A program made the translations under genes and the position numbers. A stretch of DNA of 64,000 nucleotides from NCBI GenBank assembly GCA_007258455.2, contig VDFB02000001.1, positions 10,798,285 through 10,862,284 on the forward strand. The letters are read 5' to 3'. The notes under the pieces were generated by a model. That model had not been told where the DNA came from, did not search any database, and saw only the letters and a program-made list of their open reading frames with translations. This stretch comes from Sequoia sempervirens. Its lineage: Eukaryota > Streptophyta > Pinopsida > Cupressales > Cupressaceae. Shown here piece after piece: positions 24,231 through 36,929 of the stretch; the stretch's first letter is position 1, and every line of letters begins with the position of its first letter.

Positions 24231-27200
24231 TGATGAAGGGGATTATATTTTATGCAAAATTAAAATGGGAGAGTTTTAGAAACTGAAAGAGAAGGTCATA
24301 GAGGTCCTCTGGACAAGTTGGCAAGCTCTCAGCCAAGGATGACAGTGTGGTGCACAGATGTTCTTATGGTATGCTGGCATCTCGTACGGACAGAAATAAG
24401 CTAAGTACCCACTAACAATTATAATAAGTGAACTCTTAAAATTCAAGAAAATAATAAAGAATAACAAGAACTAAGATAATATGAACTAAAAGGAATGTAA
24501 ATGATAAAACAAGGGAAGAGAAAGGAAGTACTTACAATGGAGCCAGAAATGAAGCCTCTAACCAAAGTATATCTCCAATACTTGCAAGGCTTGAGGAAGC
24601 CAGGGAAAGAGAAAGAGATAGTTGTGAGAGCCAAGAGAGTTGTAGAGAACATTGTGAGAACTTTGAAACTATTGTAGCAAGTTGTAGAGAGTTGTGCAAG
24701 CTTAAGAGAAAAAGAGAGACTTTTCGAGAGAGAAAGACCAAGAGAGAGAATATGGAGTGAAAAGGATAGATTTAAAAGAGAAAAGAGGAGGGAAAAGGAG
24801 GCTACTGAGTCGTTACAAACCATCTTGATTCATTTTCATCAACCAAGGTAGGTGACAAGTGGAAAAATGCTTGAAAACAACCATTTGAACGTTAAAATGT
24901 CGCATGACACTAGTGTGGTGAGTAGACATCCCTGCGGCATGCTAGTTTCCAAATAAATCATGCTCAAAAATGGCAGGAGATGGGGAAAACACAAGGTTAA
25001 TGCAAAAATGACACACAAAGGTAGTTGTTGAAAAGGGGTCTTGAGCATCCTAAGGGGAAAGAGGCTAATGAAAGGGCTAAGATGATCCTACAGAAATACT
25101 AAGGGAGTGGACACTAAAGTGAATACAAAAAGTGTAGGTGAAATTGCAAGGGTATGCAATTTTCAACACTACATAAAGCTGGTCAAAATTCCAAATTAAC
25201 TCTTTTCTTACAAGGTCTTATATGCATCATAAGATTGCATCATAAATTACCTCTAAATAGGGTACTCCAAATGTGTTATGAATAACCACCTTAATGACAT
25301 CTTGCAATACCCATTCCAAGGCACCAACACTTGGAAAATATAACATGTCAAAATCCTGCAACCCATTTTCATGTGAAGTCAATTAAATAATAATAAAATG
25401 TATACATACTAATGAGAAAGTGTGAAATAATTAATAAACAAAATAAAAAAAACTACCAAGGTTGAGACACCTTAATTCCTAACAATATAATAACCTTCAA
25501 AATGTGTATATGAACATGGATAAGAATATGTACTTAAATAAATTATCTCACCCAAGTTTTGACATGATCATCACTAAATGATGTGGGCATATCCAATAAA
25601 AGTGAATAAAATGTGTAGTTCACATTCATCCTCAAATGCACCTTTACATATTATTATTTTCAAAAATATAGTGGCATGTCATCATTTTGTGGCTACATAT
25701 GATGATTTATCAACTAAAAATAAAAATTCATTTTTTATGTAATAGGGTCATATCATCTAATGGCATAATGAGCCTCAACCTTATAATTACCAATATATAG
25801 GAATATATTACCAACATGGGCAGCGGAGACTAACTAATCAATCTAACATATGGAGTGTTGCCTCTAACACTAAATTTGAATAGTGGCCTCATCATATGAA
25901 GTGTACATGCTTGAAAGGTATCAATTCTATGTTAAAACTACAATCCCATAGACAAAAGAAACTATCTCTACTAACATAAATGATATTATTAATTGTTTGA
26001 TCCAAATCTCTACTAACATAAATGATATTATTAATTTTTCATTTTTTAAATTGTGACATCTCTATCTCTACTAACCATACTTATATGAAATTTTATAAAA
26101 TTTGAATTTTAAATATATTAAGAATTAAAATTTGAACTAAATAGTTTAAAAGATTTAAATAAGTAAATAATCATTTTGTTGATTAAAAATTAAATAAGTG
26201 TTTTTCAAATGTAAACTTTAAATTTTAAATATATCAAATTTATTATTTTAAATCAAGTAAATTACTTATTTAATTTATTAATATGTTAATTTTCTCAATT
26301 CATTATTTTTAAATTTTTATAATTTTTATAATTATATAGTTTTAAATTAAAATATATTAATTTGATTAAATTATTAAATTTATAGTTTTATTATTTTAGT
26401 TAATTCATATATATAATTTTATTTTATTTTAAACTTAAAAATTTAAATTTTATATATGATTTTAAGGAAATATTAATAATGTGTTTTTCAAAAGTATAGA
26501 AAAAATGAATTATAAAATATATTTTGAAAAAGAAAAAGAATGCAATAAAGTAAGAAAAGAAAAGAAGAATATCTACAAATGTTGTCGAAAGAGAAGTAGA
26601 GGGCTTGGTGCACAAAGAGTTCTCTTGTTGAGTTCACGAGTAAAAGTGTCAATACAATTAGTCAACCTTATCTTTTATACTAAAACTCCCAAGAGGCTTT
26701 GATTGAACCCCAAAACTTAGGTGTTTTTTTTTGTACATTTTTTAATTTTTGGCTCAAGAGTAGGACTTACAATTATGCTCTTACCCTAATGGTTTAATAG
26801 ATCTCAAAATAAAGCCTTAATGTGATAGCCAAGGGTAGGTAGGTTGGATAAAAAAACATTACAATGAAGCATATCAAACCTTAATAATAATAAAAATTAA
26901 ATTGATGAAATATAAAAATCTAAGAGAAATTTTAAAATTGAAAATATGTGACATCTCAAAAAAAATATGAATCTTAAAACCCTAATGAATTGTGAAACCC
27001 TAAAACAAGGTTGGCATGCATAGGATCATATGGCTTAACCAAAAAATGTAAAGGAACATAATTTTTTTAAGACTTAACCATGGTTAATTAAGTAATAAAA
27101 AAAAGAACAATTAGTATGGGTTAACTAATAATTAAGAAATTTGATAAATTTTGATAAATTGATGCTTGTTAATTTAGGAAAGTAAATAAGGAGATGGAGG

Positions 27201-28183
27201 TACTTAGCTCAGTGACTAAAAAGTGAGTGCCAACATAAAAAGAATCTATAATCTATCTTTTATCATATTTGAGAATAAGTGCCTCTTTGTTAGTGAACTA
27301 CTCATAAGTTTATATTGAATCCCTACTCTATCAAGGAACAAGTTTGTGGATCAAGGATGATTTTACAATCATGAAGTGGTACTCTTTAAGTCCAAGCTCA
27401 TCTTTGCAATTAGTGGTATTCTACTATACAACTTTGCCTAGTGTGTACCAATTTGTTCTACTCTTCCTAAATAGTTTATGATTTGGTGGTATTTAAATAA
27501 CCTTCAGGGTTGTCAATTAGTTATGGGGAGGCAAGTTCTCCCAAATCAATTCTAGAAATTGAACAAGATCAAAAAGAGTAAGCAAACATCTAAGTACACA
27601 AATTTGTTACTCTTTATAGCACCAAATTAAAGAGTTTTGTTATTGATTGCTCCAATAAAATGATGTAATTTTCAAATTCTTGAGTGGATTGTTAGAATGA
27701 ATGTATTAAATGTATTTAGTTGGCTCAAAGGTGGGAGGGTCTATAGTCAACCAAAATTGAATTTTGAATTTTAAAAAGGAAGGTGACAATTTTACAACTG
27801 TGGAATTATTCTAAAACAAGTTCACAATCTAATCTCGATGGAAAATAGAAAATAGAGACAAATGCATAAATAAGTGTGATAAATGAGAAGATAAAACTAT
27901 CTAAAAATATTTGTATAAATAGATAAAAATTAAGAGAATAAATCCAACTTCACACCATCTATTGTTGTATACATATATAAAGATATTACTGCAAAATAAA
28001 TATAAAACTAATAAAAATAACAGAAATACTAAAAAATAACATTATAAAACTAATAAAAAATAAAAGAATATTCAAATTTAACCATTAAAATTATAGTCTC
28101 TTCTATTGGACACTAAAAAACAAAGAGAGAATTTTTCCAAATAAAGAAGATATATAATTCATTGCACCCTATAGGTACATAAT
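24231..28183. other. Intergenic DNA with purine-rich and very A+T-rich tracts
   Basis: A GAGA-rich tract at about 24590-24790 gives low-complexity Ser/Leu/Phe frames on the minus strand. It may be the leader of an old LTR or gene, but nothing coding is recognised. Bases 26040-26470 are almost pure A+T (AATTTAAA-like). No intact gene is seen up to the tRNA at 28184. Confidence 0.45.
25964..26036. repeat. 42-bp direct duplication
   Basis: The unit ATCTCTACTAACATAAATG plus the following ATATTATTAAT appears at 25964 and again at 26006. A third partial ATCTCTACTAAC follows near 26062. Confidence 0.8.
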
Positions 28184-28282
28184 GGTCCTATGGTCTAGTG
28201 GTGAGGACATTGGACTCTGAATCCAGTAACCCGAGTTCAAATCTTGAATCCAGTAACCCGAGTTCAAATCTCGGTAGGACCT
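28184..28282 (+). tRNA. tRNA-Gln (CUG) with a 27-bp internal tandem duplication
   Basis: A 7-bp acceptor stem pairs GGTCCTA (28184-28190) with TAGGACC (28275-28281). The D arm is TCTAGTGGTGAGGA, the anticodon loop is CTCTGAA with anticodon CTG at 28217-28219 (glutamine, codon CAG), and the T arm is CCGAG-TTCAAAT-CTCGG. A TTTT pol III terminator follows at 28282. The gene is 99 nt instead of 72 because bases 28218-28244 are repeated exactly as 28245-28271. Because of the repeat, the extra 27 nt can be placed at 28221-28247, between positions 37 and 38, the canonical tRNA intron site. Plants normally have introns only in tRNA-Tyr and elongator tRNA-Met. Most likely this is a defective copy. Confidence 0.85.
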
Positions 28283-31200
28283 TTTCTAACTTTAATTCTT
28301 TTTTTTCTTTGCCGCAAACTCGTTCCAGGATGCCAGAATGCCTGCACCGAAATTTGGGAACTTTCGTGGAGATCCATAGTTCAAATTCATGACGAGTGTC
28401 TATAAGATAGTGATTATGACTTGCGCCTGAAATTGCAGTCAAAGAGAAATCTTCTAGACCTTGACTGAAACGGGAGGGGAAGACGACGGGATAGCACAAC
28501 TGGTGCGAATGCTGGCTCACAGGGAGCCCACCAACGTTGTATTGATCGGAGGCACTTTTAAGAGATGAGACCAGGTCATTTCGCAGTTGAATTTGACAGG
28601 AGGATGCCTTTTACCAAATACCAATGAATTGCCTGTTCACTCATAAAACAAATTCTTCTACCAGGAGGAAAAACTTGTTATTGTAAAGCTGCATAAATCT
28701 TTTATTGTAATAGGATGGATGGTCCTATCTTGCTCTAGACTCAACAAAATGAAATTGAAGAAGCAACCACTATTTCCATTCCATGTTGCTATTGAGATGA
28801 AATGAACTTTTAACATACCTTAGGCCTTGGTGATTTGTAGGAGCCATCAAAGTGTCTTTACGAGTTTACAGGATTGCTTTTCTGAATATCTAGTTTTAAA
28901 ATCAATTTTATAAATTTGGTTTGTTTGTCTGGATTTAAGATTAATTAGAACAAGCTTTTGGATTCAACTGTGTATGTTTTTCAATCTATATTTGGTATTT
29001 TAATTGGGTTATGACTGCAAATATCAGTTCTTGTTATATTAGCTGTTCATTTTGTACTTTAGTTACATTGCACACCTTAAAAACCTTTTGTTCCCAAGGC
29101 GATTTGGCCAGAGCCCATCTGTCATGGATATCATGTTATAAATTTCAGAGGAATGAATACCAGTCAGTCATATTCTGCTTATTGGCCTTCAATTTTTTAG
29201 TGTGTGCATCCAAACGTTCACTTTTTCACTTTTACAGGCAAGTGAGATAAGGTTTGATATTGAATGAATAGCACTACAAGGTAGATTTATATAGCATTGC
29301 CATAACTTGTTTTGAGATCTTTACTGGTAAGCAGTCATTTGAAAGTTTTCCTAACAAAATCTTACTTGCAGACTAGAGATTTATGTTAAGAACAATTTTT
29401 TCTAGTTTGTAACTTTTTATTGACCCTTTCACTGAGGACAATGGATCATGGAATATGATCCAAAATATTGATATAATTTTTTTTTACACAGTTTCAATTC
29501 AAAAATAGCATAGCTAGCACTTGGTTTGCTAGCTTGGTTTGCTGAGGATATTAATGGAAAGTACAGTATTGCTCTGTTTTGTCTCTCTTTCCCCTGCCTC
29601 CATGGACAAAAAAATTGTAATCATAACTCTTAATGGAAGCTTCCTAAATTATGTTCAGTCATAGCTCTTAGGGAGAAAAAAATTGCATAGATTTCAAGTC
29701 TGCAAATGAAATGTCTTGTTAGCTTTCCTAATTATATTCAAAAGTATCCTTACAATGAAGTTTAAAAATTGTGGCAAATACATTTTCAGAAAAGTCCACA
29801 GGAAAACACCTAGGGAGAGCAATATAAAAAATTTGTCAAATGGGGTTTGTATGTTGTCTCAGCTTCATCATCCCAATAGTATTACTTTGGTATATGTTGG
29901 TGTCACTTGATAGGTTTCTAATTCAGAAAGTAGGCATTTACTCAAGTTCGATTCTTAGTTTTAATATGCAATAAAGAATACCTTTGATTATGTCAATGAT
30001 CTTATGTATTTTTTAATTCAGGTGGAAAGAGATTCTTGAATTTAGTTGTTTATATTAGAAGTATTATGCTTGATGAGTTGTTTCTATCTATTTTACATCT
30101 ATTTTTTGAGACGAGAATGAGAGAACTTGTTTTGGAGATAGATTTTTCAGAGGTCACTTTTGGGTATGTCAAGGGAACAACTATTAAAAATATAGGGAAA
30201 TTTCAAATATTTATATGATAATATAAATATGATATTCATCATATACAATATAGATCCTTAATACACAATATTAGAGTTGAATTGAGAGTTCATATGAGAG
30301 TCCAATAAATTAACAAAATTTAATTGCTTTCATTGTTAATGTGCATATGATATATATTATATAAAATTAAAAAATAAACAAAATGCCTAAAGACTACAAG
30401 TTTCAACTACAAAATGGCAAAAACATAGAAAATATGTTGTTGCCCCCAAAACAACAGTTGCCAGCACTACATCAAAACTAAAGTTTAACTCTACATCATT
30501 GCCACTATGAGGGGATACCTCATGTCTAATCGAACCCCAACCATTTCCTTGCACACCTCCTCCTCATCAATATAGGTGACATCTTTGGGAACAACATCCC
30601 ACCATAAAGATGGAGTCTATTAATACCTTGGAGTCTAACAATTCTAAAGTCTCAAGAGACTATGCGTGACCACCAACTTCTCCACTCATCTGAAGGTAAA
30701 ATTTATTTCTCTTGATGAAGTAGATGAAGCTCTATATGTGGACCAATTCCTCTATACATCAAAAAAATTGGTAATTTATGAAAAGAAGCGAATAGAAAAC
30801 ACCCTCAAATCTAGTGTATCATTTCCATGCCATGTCAACCATCCAATAGGGTGGTTAGTTTGAGCTAATATAGTTATTTTTATCTTTTCCTTTGGTTTGT
30901 TTTTTATTAAAAAAGTAGGGAAAGGGATTTGATCCCAAAAGTCACAAAAATAAAACAAAAAAACAAGAAACTAAAGCTAGACCAGCCCAGACCAACCATA
31001 AAAATTGGTGCAAAGGTCAAGATGAACACTAAAGACATAAGGAGGCACACAGGCCTAAAGCTAAATACCTAAAACATATTATCAAGAGAGGCACACAGCC
31101 CATAAAGACAAAAGAAGGCTCGTGGGACTAAGAGCAACATAAAGAGAAAATAGAAAAGGAAATAACAAATAGCATCAACTTTCGTCATTCCATAGAACTT

Positions 31201-31595
31201 TTAGTAGATTTCAATTCTTCATCAGAGCATCAAGAGAGTCCATCCATGCATCCCTAGGCTTCTTGTTTTTTCCTTTAGCTAAATCTTTTACTTTCGGATT
31301 CATACTTTGTTTTTTATCTTAGACTGACTAGAAACGGCTCCTATTACCACTTTTCACATGATACCATTATTAACATAGCAAATGCTTCAAGGGAATTTTC
31401 CATCACTTTGAACTTCTCCATAGTTTTATTAGAGTCAATCGTAGACTCTAGAACATAGAAGTGGACATGAAGGTCAACAATCTGCACTTTGAGCTCATCA
31501 ATGGTCACCTTGTCAGTCTCAATCTCAGTTGTCGTTCCTACCATATCCTCCTCTTTGTTTAAATATTCTTCCTCTTGACTGATCTCAGTGTCATA
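28283..31595. other. Mixed intergenic DNA, no recognised gene
   Basis: Bases 28300-28560 are less A+T-rich than their surroundings, but no protein was recognised on either strand; the minus-strand frame at 28188-28520 overlaps the tRNA. From 28560 to 30240 the text is T-rich and could be intron-like, without support. A minus-strand open frame at 31344-31544 (66 aa) is heptad-like (TIDELKVQIVDLHVHF, ESTIDSNKTMEKF) and could be a short coiled coil from a retroelement gag. Confidence 0.35.
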
Positions 31596-32449
31596 TGTAT
31601 TGCATGCAAATTATATAATTGAAATATGCATTAAATCTAGCCTAGATTAAACCAAATACATGCAAACCTTAGAAAGATCAAGTGTAGTATCTTGATGTGT
31701 TGATAGCTTGGATGTGGTTGCTCATGTTTTCAACAACATGATGGTATGATCAAAGATGATTCAATAGAAATTTGGATAGCATAATAGTATCATGAGAGTA
31801 TATTGTTGTAGATAGGATGAAAGGCCTCTCATTTATAAAATTTTCAAGAAGGAAATCAAGGACCAAGATGGATTGGGTGATGGTTGGCTAGGATTTGTTG
31901 AGGATTAAGGTTTGGATCAAAGGTTATAGTCATGTGACAAGAATCAATGAGGGATAAGGGCTAGGTTTAGGATGTGCATTAGGGTAACATCCTTATGGGT
32001 ATGGCTAGGATTAAGAGGTGTGATGAAATAAATGGATGAGATGGAAAGTTAGTTTGACTTTTGGGAAGTGTGTAGATTCAATGAATCTAGACAAGGTCTT
32101 AGTTAGACATGTGAGAGGGACACTTGTCACATGATGACAAGTTTAGATTGTGATCCATGTGAATGGATCAATGGTTGAGATTAAATGGATAAGGATAGAG
32201 GAATAAAGTGGAATTAAATAATGGAGGAAAAGGTGATGGGGATTAATTAGCCTAAATTAATTAATTTAGTTGGAGGATTTGGGGATAAAGGTAATGGCTA
32301 AATTAATTAAATAAATAATGGCTAGGAGAAGATGGGATAAAGGTGATGGAAAAAATAATTAAATAAATATTAATCAATTAATTAATTAATGGCTTAGAAT
32401 AGGCTAAAATTAGGTGTGGTTGGATAAGGTCATATTTTAGGTGTCTACA
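31596..32449 (-). mobile_element. Gypsy-type LTR, minus strand (probable 3' LTR)
   Basis: Read on the minus strand it begins TGTAGACACCTAAAATATGACC at 32449, passes through an AATTAATTAATT/AAATAAAT-rich zone, has TATAAATGAGAGGCC near 31845, and seems to end ...GCAATACA at 31596. This matches the architecture of the LTRs at 18853 and 59829. The bases just upstream on the minus strand (AAAGACTGGCAAAA, 32450-32463) could be a polypurine tract. That would make this the 3' LTR, with the internal region to the right. Flanks TCATA and TTTTG do not match, so it is not a simple solo LTR. Confidence 0.6.
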
Positions 32450-34961
32450 TTTTGCCAGTCTTTGAGATGATGTTATGAATTTAAGAGAAGTAACATCATT
32501 TTAAAGAAGAATAAAACATAGTAGGTAGGCAAGGGATAAGGACTAGTGGCATGATTCCCTAGTGACTAGTGAGGATGAGGAAGGATGATGAGGAGATAGT
32601 GGTATGCCCCTTTGAGAGGATAGGCAGGTTCAAAGAACACGAGTTTGCTCTCAAAATGGATGGGAGGACTAGAGGATGAAGGATGAAAGGAGGAAATAAA
32701 TAAGGATGGATGGGAGAAGATAATAATGATGAAGATATGGATTGAGAGGGAGGATGGATGATCATCATGTTGCAATGGAATAAGCAACCTAGATTTGATA
32801 TTGTACCTGATGTTATACACCAAGGTATAAGGAACCAAGATTCACAATGTGCCAAGTACGTGATCAAAAGGTCGGGGGAAAACATACATGCCTTATAACA
32901 CCATGATATGGAAGACCATATTCCCTTACAGAAATAGAGTGCAAAGACCAAGATATAAACAATGATAAAAACACACAAGCAATAAGCAATCATCCACAAC
33001 AAACCAAAAAAAAACTAGAATTATGCCCCTAGTCAAGCTGAAAACTAATTGATTGATTGATGGATAGCAAAGTTAATGATATAAACAGTACATACCCCAA
33101 GGATTGTGTTGTTAATGATAAGAAAAACACATGGATTGGGGAGGATATATCCCTATGATGATAATTTGATAATGGATCAATGGATTTTAACTGATTTGGA
33201 TCAAAATGATGGATTGGTTATGGATGATGGGCTAGATTGCAAGACTAGATTGCATGGATTGGGATTGATTGCATTATATGGATGGAGATAGGATTATAAG
33301 GGAGCTCCAAGGACTATGTTGCAAAGGATTATGATGCCCCATACTAGAAGTAATGCGATCATCTATGGAAGACAATATAGGATACATGAGATGGAATGAT
33401 AGTGAGTAAAAAGATGTGGATGGAAGCAAGAGTAAGGCTTATATTTCCAAAGTATACATGGATAATTTTCCCCTAGATCTCTATCAAGATCAAGGGTGAA
33501 AAGAGAGGATGAATTAGATAGGATGGTGGGATGGAGATAGGATAAGGGATATGAGATGGTGGATAGTAAAAGATGTGCATGAGGTAAGATATTGTGGATG
33601 GTTCATGGATAGTCTACCCCTGGTCCTCATGAAGATAATGAGGGAAGGTAGAACTCAGATATATAGGATGGAAAGAGATAAGATGAGGGATATGGTATGA
33701 AGGATATGGATGTGAATAATATGAGGTAGATAGGTTATATGGTGCTTATGAAGATCCTTAACCTTGTCAAGATCAAAGGTGGAAAATGAAGATGAGTTTA
33801 GGTAGGATTATGGATAGTATATGAGGGATATTGGAATATGTGGATAAGATGTGGTATGGATGAAGCTTTCCTCTAAGTGTAGAGTGCAAGAGGATGGGTA
33901 TTATACATGATGCCTATTTTATAGGTTTTCAACATGGTACTTGCCCAAGGTGCCATAAGAAGTAGATTTCACCATGGGATGAATGATTTCTCTTTAGATA
34001 TTTTTATTCTTTTATTTTCATTTTTTCTTTGTTGTATTTTTGGAATAGAGAGGATGAAGAAGGATGAGGATAGGTGGATTTGAAAGATAGTGGATGGACG
34101 ATAGGGATATGGGGGAAGGAATCAAGCATCTAGTTCTATAGATGATATCCCTTGATGATTTGCTATAATGGACCATGGCAATTGGAGGTATGTTCATAGA
34201 CATTTGTAGAATGATAGTAAGGGGGATGAAACGGATGTGAAGATGGATAAGGATATGGATCTATGAAAATAATTGGATTAAAGGAAGATGATGGGGGATG
34301 AATTTTGGATAAGAAATAGAGGGTTGGAATACTTTTGGATGAGTGGATGGAAATGTTAGCAAGATCAACATTGGCACACACCTTGAAGGGTGGTGAAATT
34401 GTGGAGTGGATTTTAAATTTTGAGATTTGGATGAAGGATTGGATGTGTCTTTTGAGAGATAAGGGGCCAAAATGGATGGAGGAAATGATGGAGGACTTAG
34501 AATAGTGGATTTTGGACAAAAGGGCCCAAAATTGATTTGGAAGATGAAGGATTTGTAGATGGAGGATTGATGGACATAGAAGTCGATGGAGTTATTGGAT
34601 TAGCAAGTTTGGATGTCAATTTTGGTTTTTTTTAGAGTCATTTATTCAATGAGTAGCTTTGGGATCCACGTGGGTTTTTATTTATATTTTTTCTTGATAG
34701 GCCTTTGTGGCCTTTTGTATTTAAGTTTTTTCTTTTGGATCATATTTGGATTTGTTTTAGCATGTCTTTTTGAGGGGGCATGATGATCATTGGATGTATG
34801 TAGATTTTTTTATTTATGTATTTTATGTTTGGCATCCAAATTTCTTCCAAGTGCAATGGGATTGGTGGAAGGGGAGGAATGATATGTAGGTATTATGGAT
34901 GGTTTAATGTGGGTAAGAGATTGGAAGTGTTTCAAGGATGTGTGCCTTTGTTGATCTTGAT

Positions 34962-35399
34962 TTAGGATTTGAGATGATAGATAAATAAGATAAAAGTATT
35001 TTGGAATAGGAGTGATGGATTATGGAATGTAAGGACCCAAGATGGATGGAAGGATGAATGACTTGGTTTTGGTACGTAGGGACCAAAAATAGACAAAAGG
35101 GATGAAGGATTGTGCTTTGGAATATGAGGACCCAAGATGAATTTTGAGGATGGAGGATATGAGTGTTTGGACTTATGTGGATGGATTTGGGTTTTGGGAG
35201 GAGTCCCAATGTCTTGAGCTCGATATCCAAGGCCATAAAAATTAGGATTTGCATGGATTTGGATGGGTTTTAATATGCCTTGCTCATGGAGGCCTAACCC
35301 TTTTCCTTGATAATGCATAGTTTGATAAATCCTTTTGCCAATGGGATACTTATTATTTTGGAAATAAGATACTAGTCCATTTTGAGAAGGATATGACAT
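34962..35399 (-). pseudogene. Polyprotein fragment with G-patch-like motif
   Basis: This 145-codon open stretch contains QGKGLGLHEQGILKPI at residues 31-46 followed by NPNFYGLGY. That closely resembles the glycine-rich G-patch found after the protease in some plant Gypsy polyproteins. G-patches are short nucleic-acid- or helicase-binding segments. The remainder is Pro/Ser/His-rich with an internal near-repeat (LGPHIPKHNPSSL, then FGPYVPKPSHSSF). Continuity with the neighbouring frame at 35372-35626 suggests a frameshift between protease-side and G-patch parts. The start Met is probably not meaningful. Confidence 0.5.
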
Positions 35400-36426
35400 G
35401 GAAGGAATGATAGGTTCTTAGAAGAAAAAATATTGGATGAAGGTGGAAGAACCCATTTCATAGGTGTGGGGTTCACAGGTAGCTTGGATAGGGGTGATGG
35501 GATCTTGTGGAGGATTAGAAACATGGCATGGAGATGAAGGGATGCTTTGATCTTGAATTGGGCTGGGTTCATGTGATGGAGTGAATGGTATAATTTACTC
35601 TTGATTAGGAGATGGAAATGGACCATAAGATAGAGTGGAAGGGAGGGAAAGGGATGAAGGAGATCATTGGATGGGATGGAAGGTGTGCTTTGATCCTTAT
35701 TTAGAGAGGGATCATGAGATGGTATGGAAGATGTTCTTTTATATTGATTTTGAATGGGACCATTGGATGGGATGGAAGGAATAATTTGATCTTAATTTAG
35801 AGAGGGGTCATGAGTAAGAGAGTGAGGAATATGAGATGGAAGGGAATCATTGGATAGGATGGAAGGGATGAAATTATGAGATGTAAGGGGATCATCTTGG
35901 ATGTCCTCAACAAAATAAAAATCATAATCAAAGATTGGATTAACATAGATATCATGATCAAACATAGGATTATAATGTACATCAAAAATTTTGGATGGAA
36001 TGGATGGTGGTGTTTGATCTATGGTTTTGTGGTCATGGAAATGATATTAATTTAAGCTAGGGTACATATGGCATCCTCTAGACCAAGTTATTGGAATTTT
36101 TGGATTTGTGTGGATGGTGTGATAGAGGAGTGTGGGATAGACTCTTGAACTCATGTGGAGGGTGCAATGGGGGAGGAAGGTTGGATAGACTTTTCCAAAT
36201 AGGTAGATGGAGGGATAGGAGATTCATGAGGTTTAGGGGATTGAGGTTTATCTTGATTTTGAGGGGATGAAGGTGGATGCATGACATGGTGAGATTGCAA
36301 AAATTTATTTTTTCATGGGGATTTAGCCACCTTTGCTAATATTCCTTGGAGGGAATCATGAAATCCATAAGATAACGTGAATTTTAAGGATTGAGGTGAT
36401 ATGGATTGTAAGGATGTGGGTGGGAT

Positions 36427-36905
36427 TTGAGGGGAACTTTGGATGATGGTTTGGCTTCCCTTGTCAAAGGAAGGTGGGAGGTGGGAAATAGGAGATGGAT
36501 TAAAATTTGGTGGAGGTGGGAAGGGTGGAATTTTTGCACCAATACTAAGGAAGTATCCAAGCATGACATATTTTTTCATTGTTAAAGTGGTGAGTGAGGA
36601 TGAAACTAGATGGGGATGATGTGTATGGGACTTGAGGGGAAATTTGGATAGGGGTTTGGTTTCCCTTGTCAAAGGAAGGTTGAGGACAAGCAATAGGAGA
36701 TGAATTAGAAATTGGTGGAGGTGGGGATGATGGAATTTTTGCACCAATACTAAGAAAGTATCCAAGCACGAAATCTTTGTCATTGTTGAAGTAGGGAGTG
36801 AGGATGAAATCAATAGTGGTGGATGGGGATGATGTTGATGGTAAGGATGTGGGTGGGATTTGAGGGGAAATTGTGATGGTGGTTTGGTTTCCCTTATCAA
36901 AAGAA
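36427..36905 (-). repeat. About 200-230 bp tandem repeat encoding a proline-rich peptide unit
   Basis: On the plus strand GA(T/C)TTGAGGGGAA(C/A)(T/A)TT starts near 36427, 36629 and 36856, followed each time by GGTTTGG.TTCCCTT.TCAAA. The first two intervals also share TTTTTGCACCAATACTAAG. On the minus strand each unit encodes a peptide with SFDKGNQTPIQ, then SSPSSFILT, then LGYFLSIGAKIP and PPPP. The frame slips between copies, so the array is dead, but the unit length is close to a multiple of three. Confidence 0.75.
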
Positions 36906-36929
36906 GTATTAGGATAATTAGGACAAATA

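Noticed and set aside
24443..24823. 126-codon Ser/Leu/Phe-rich minus-strand frame
   Set aside because: It is a translation of a GAGA-rich purine tract; composition alone explains the open frame.
28198..28392. 64-codon plus-strand frame over the tRNA
   Set aside because: It is a reading of the tRNA and its duplication, not a gene.
28188..28520. 110-codon minus-strand frame with a repeated RFELGLLDS peptide
   Set aside because: The peptide repeat is the reverse reading of the duplicated tRNA-Gln segment; no protein domain is present.
32559..33002. 147-codon minus-strand frame with VPYTLVYN text as a Gypsy integrase C-terminus
   Set aside because: The resemblance to the TPY.LVYG integrase motif is only a few residues long in a low-complexity region and was not enough to call a domain.
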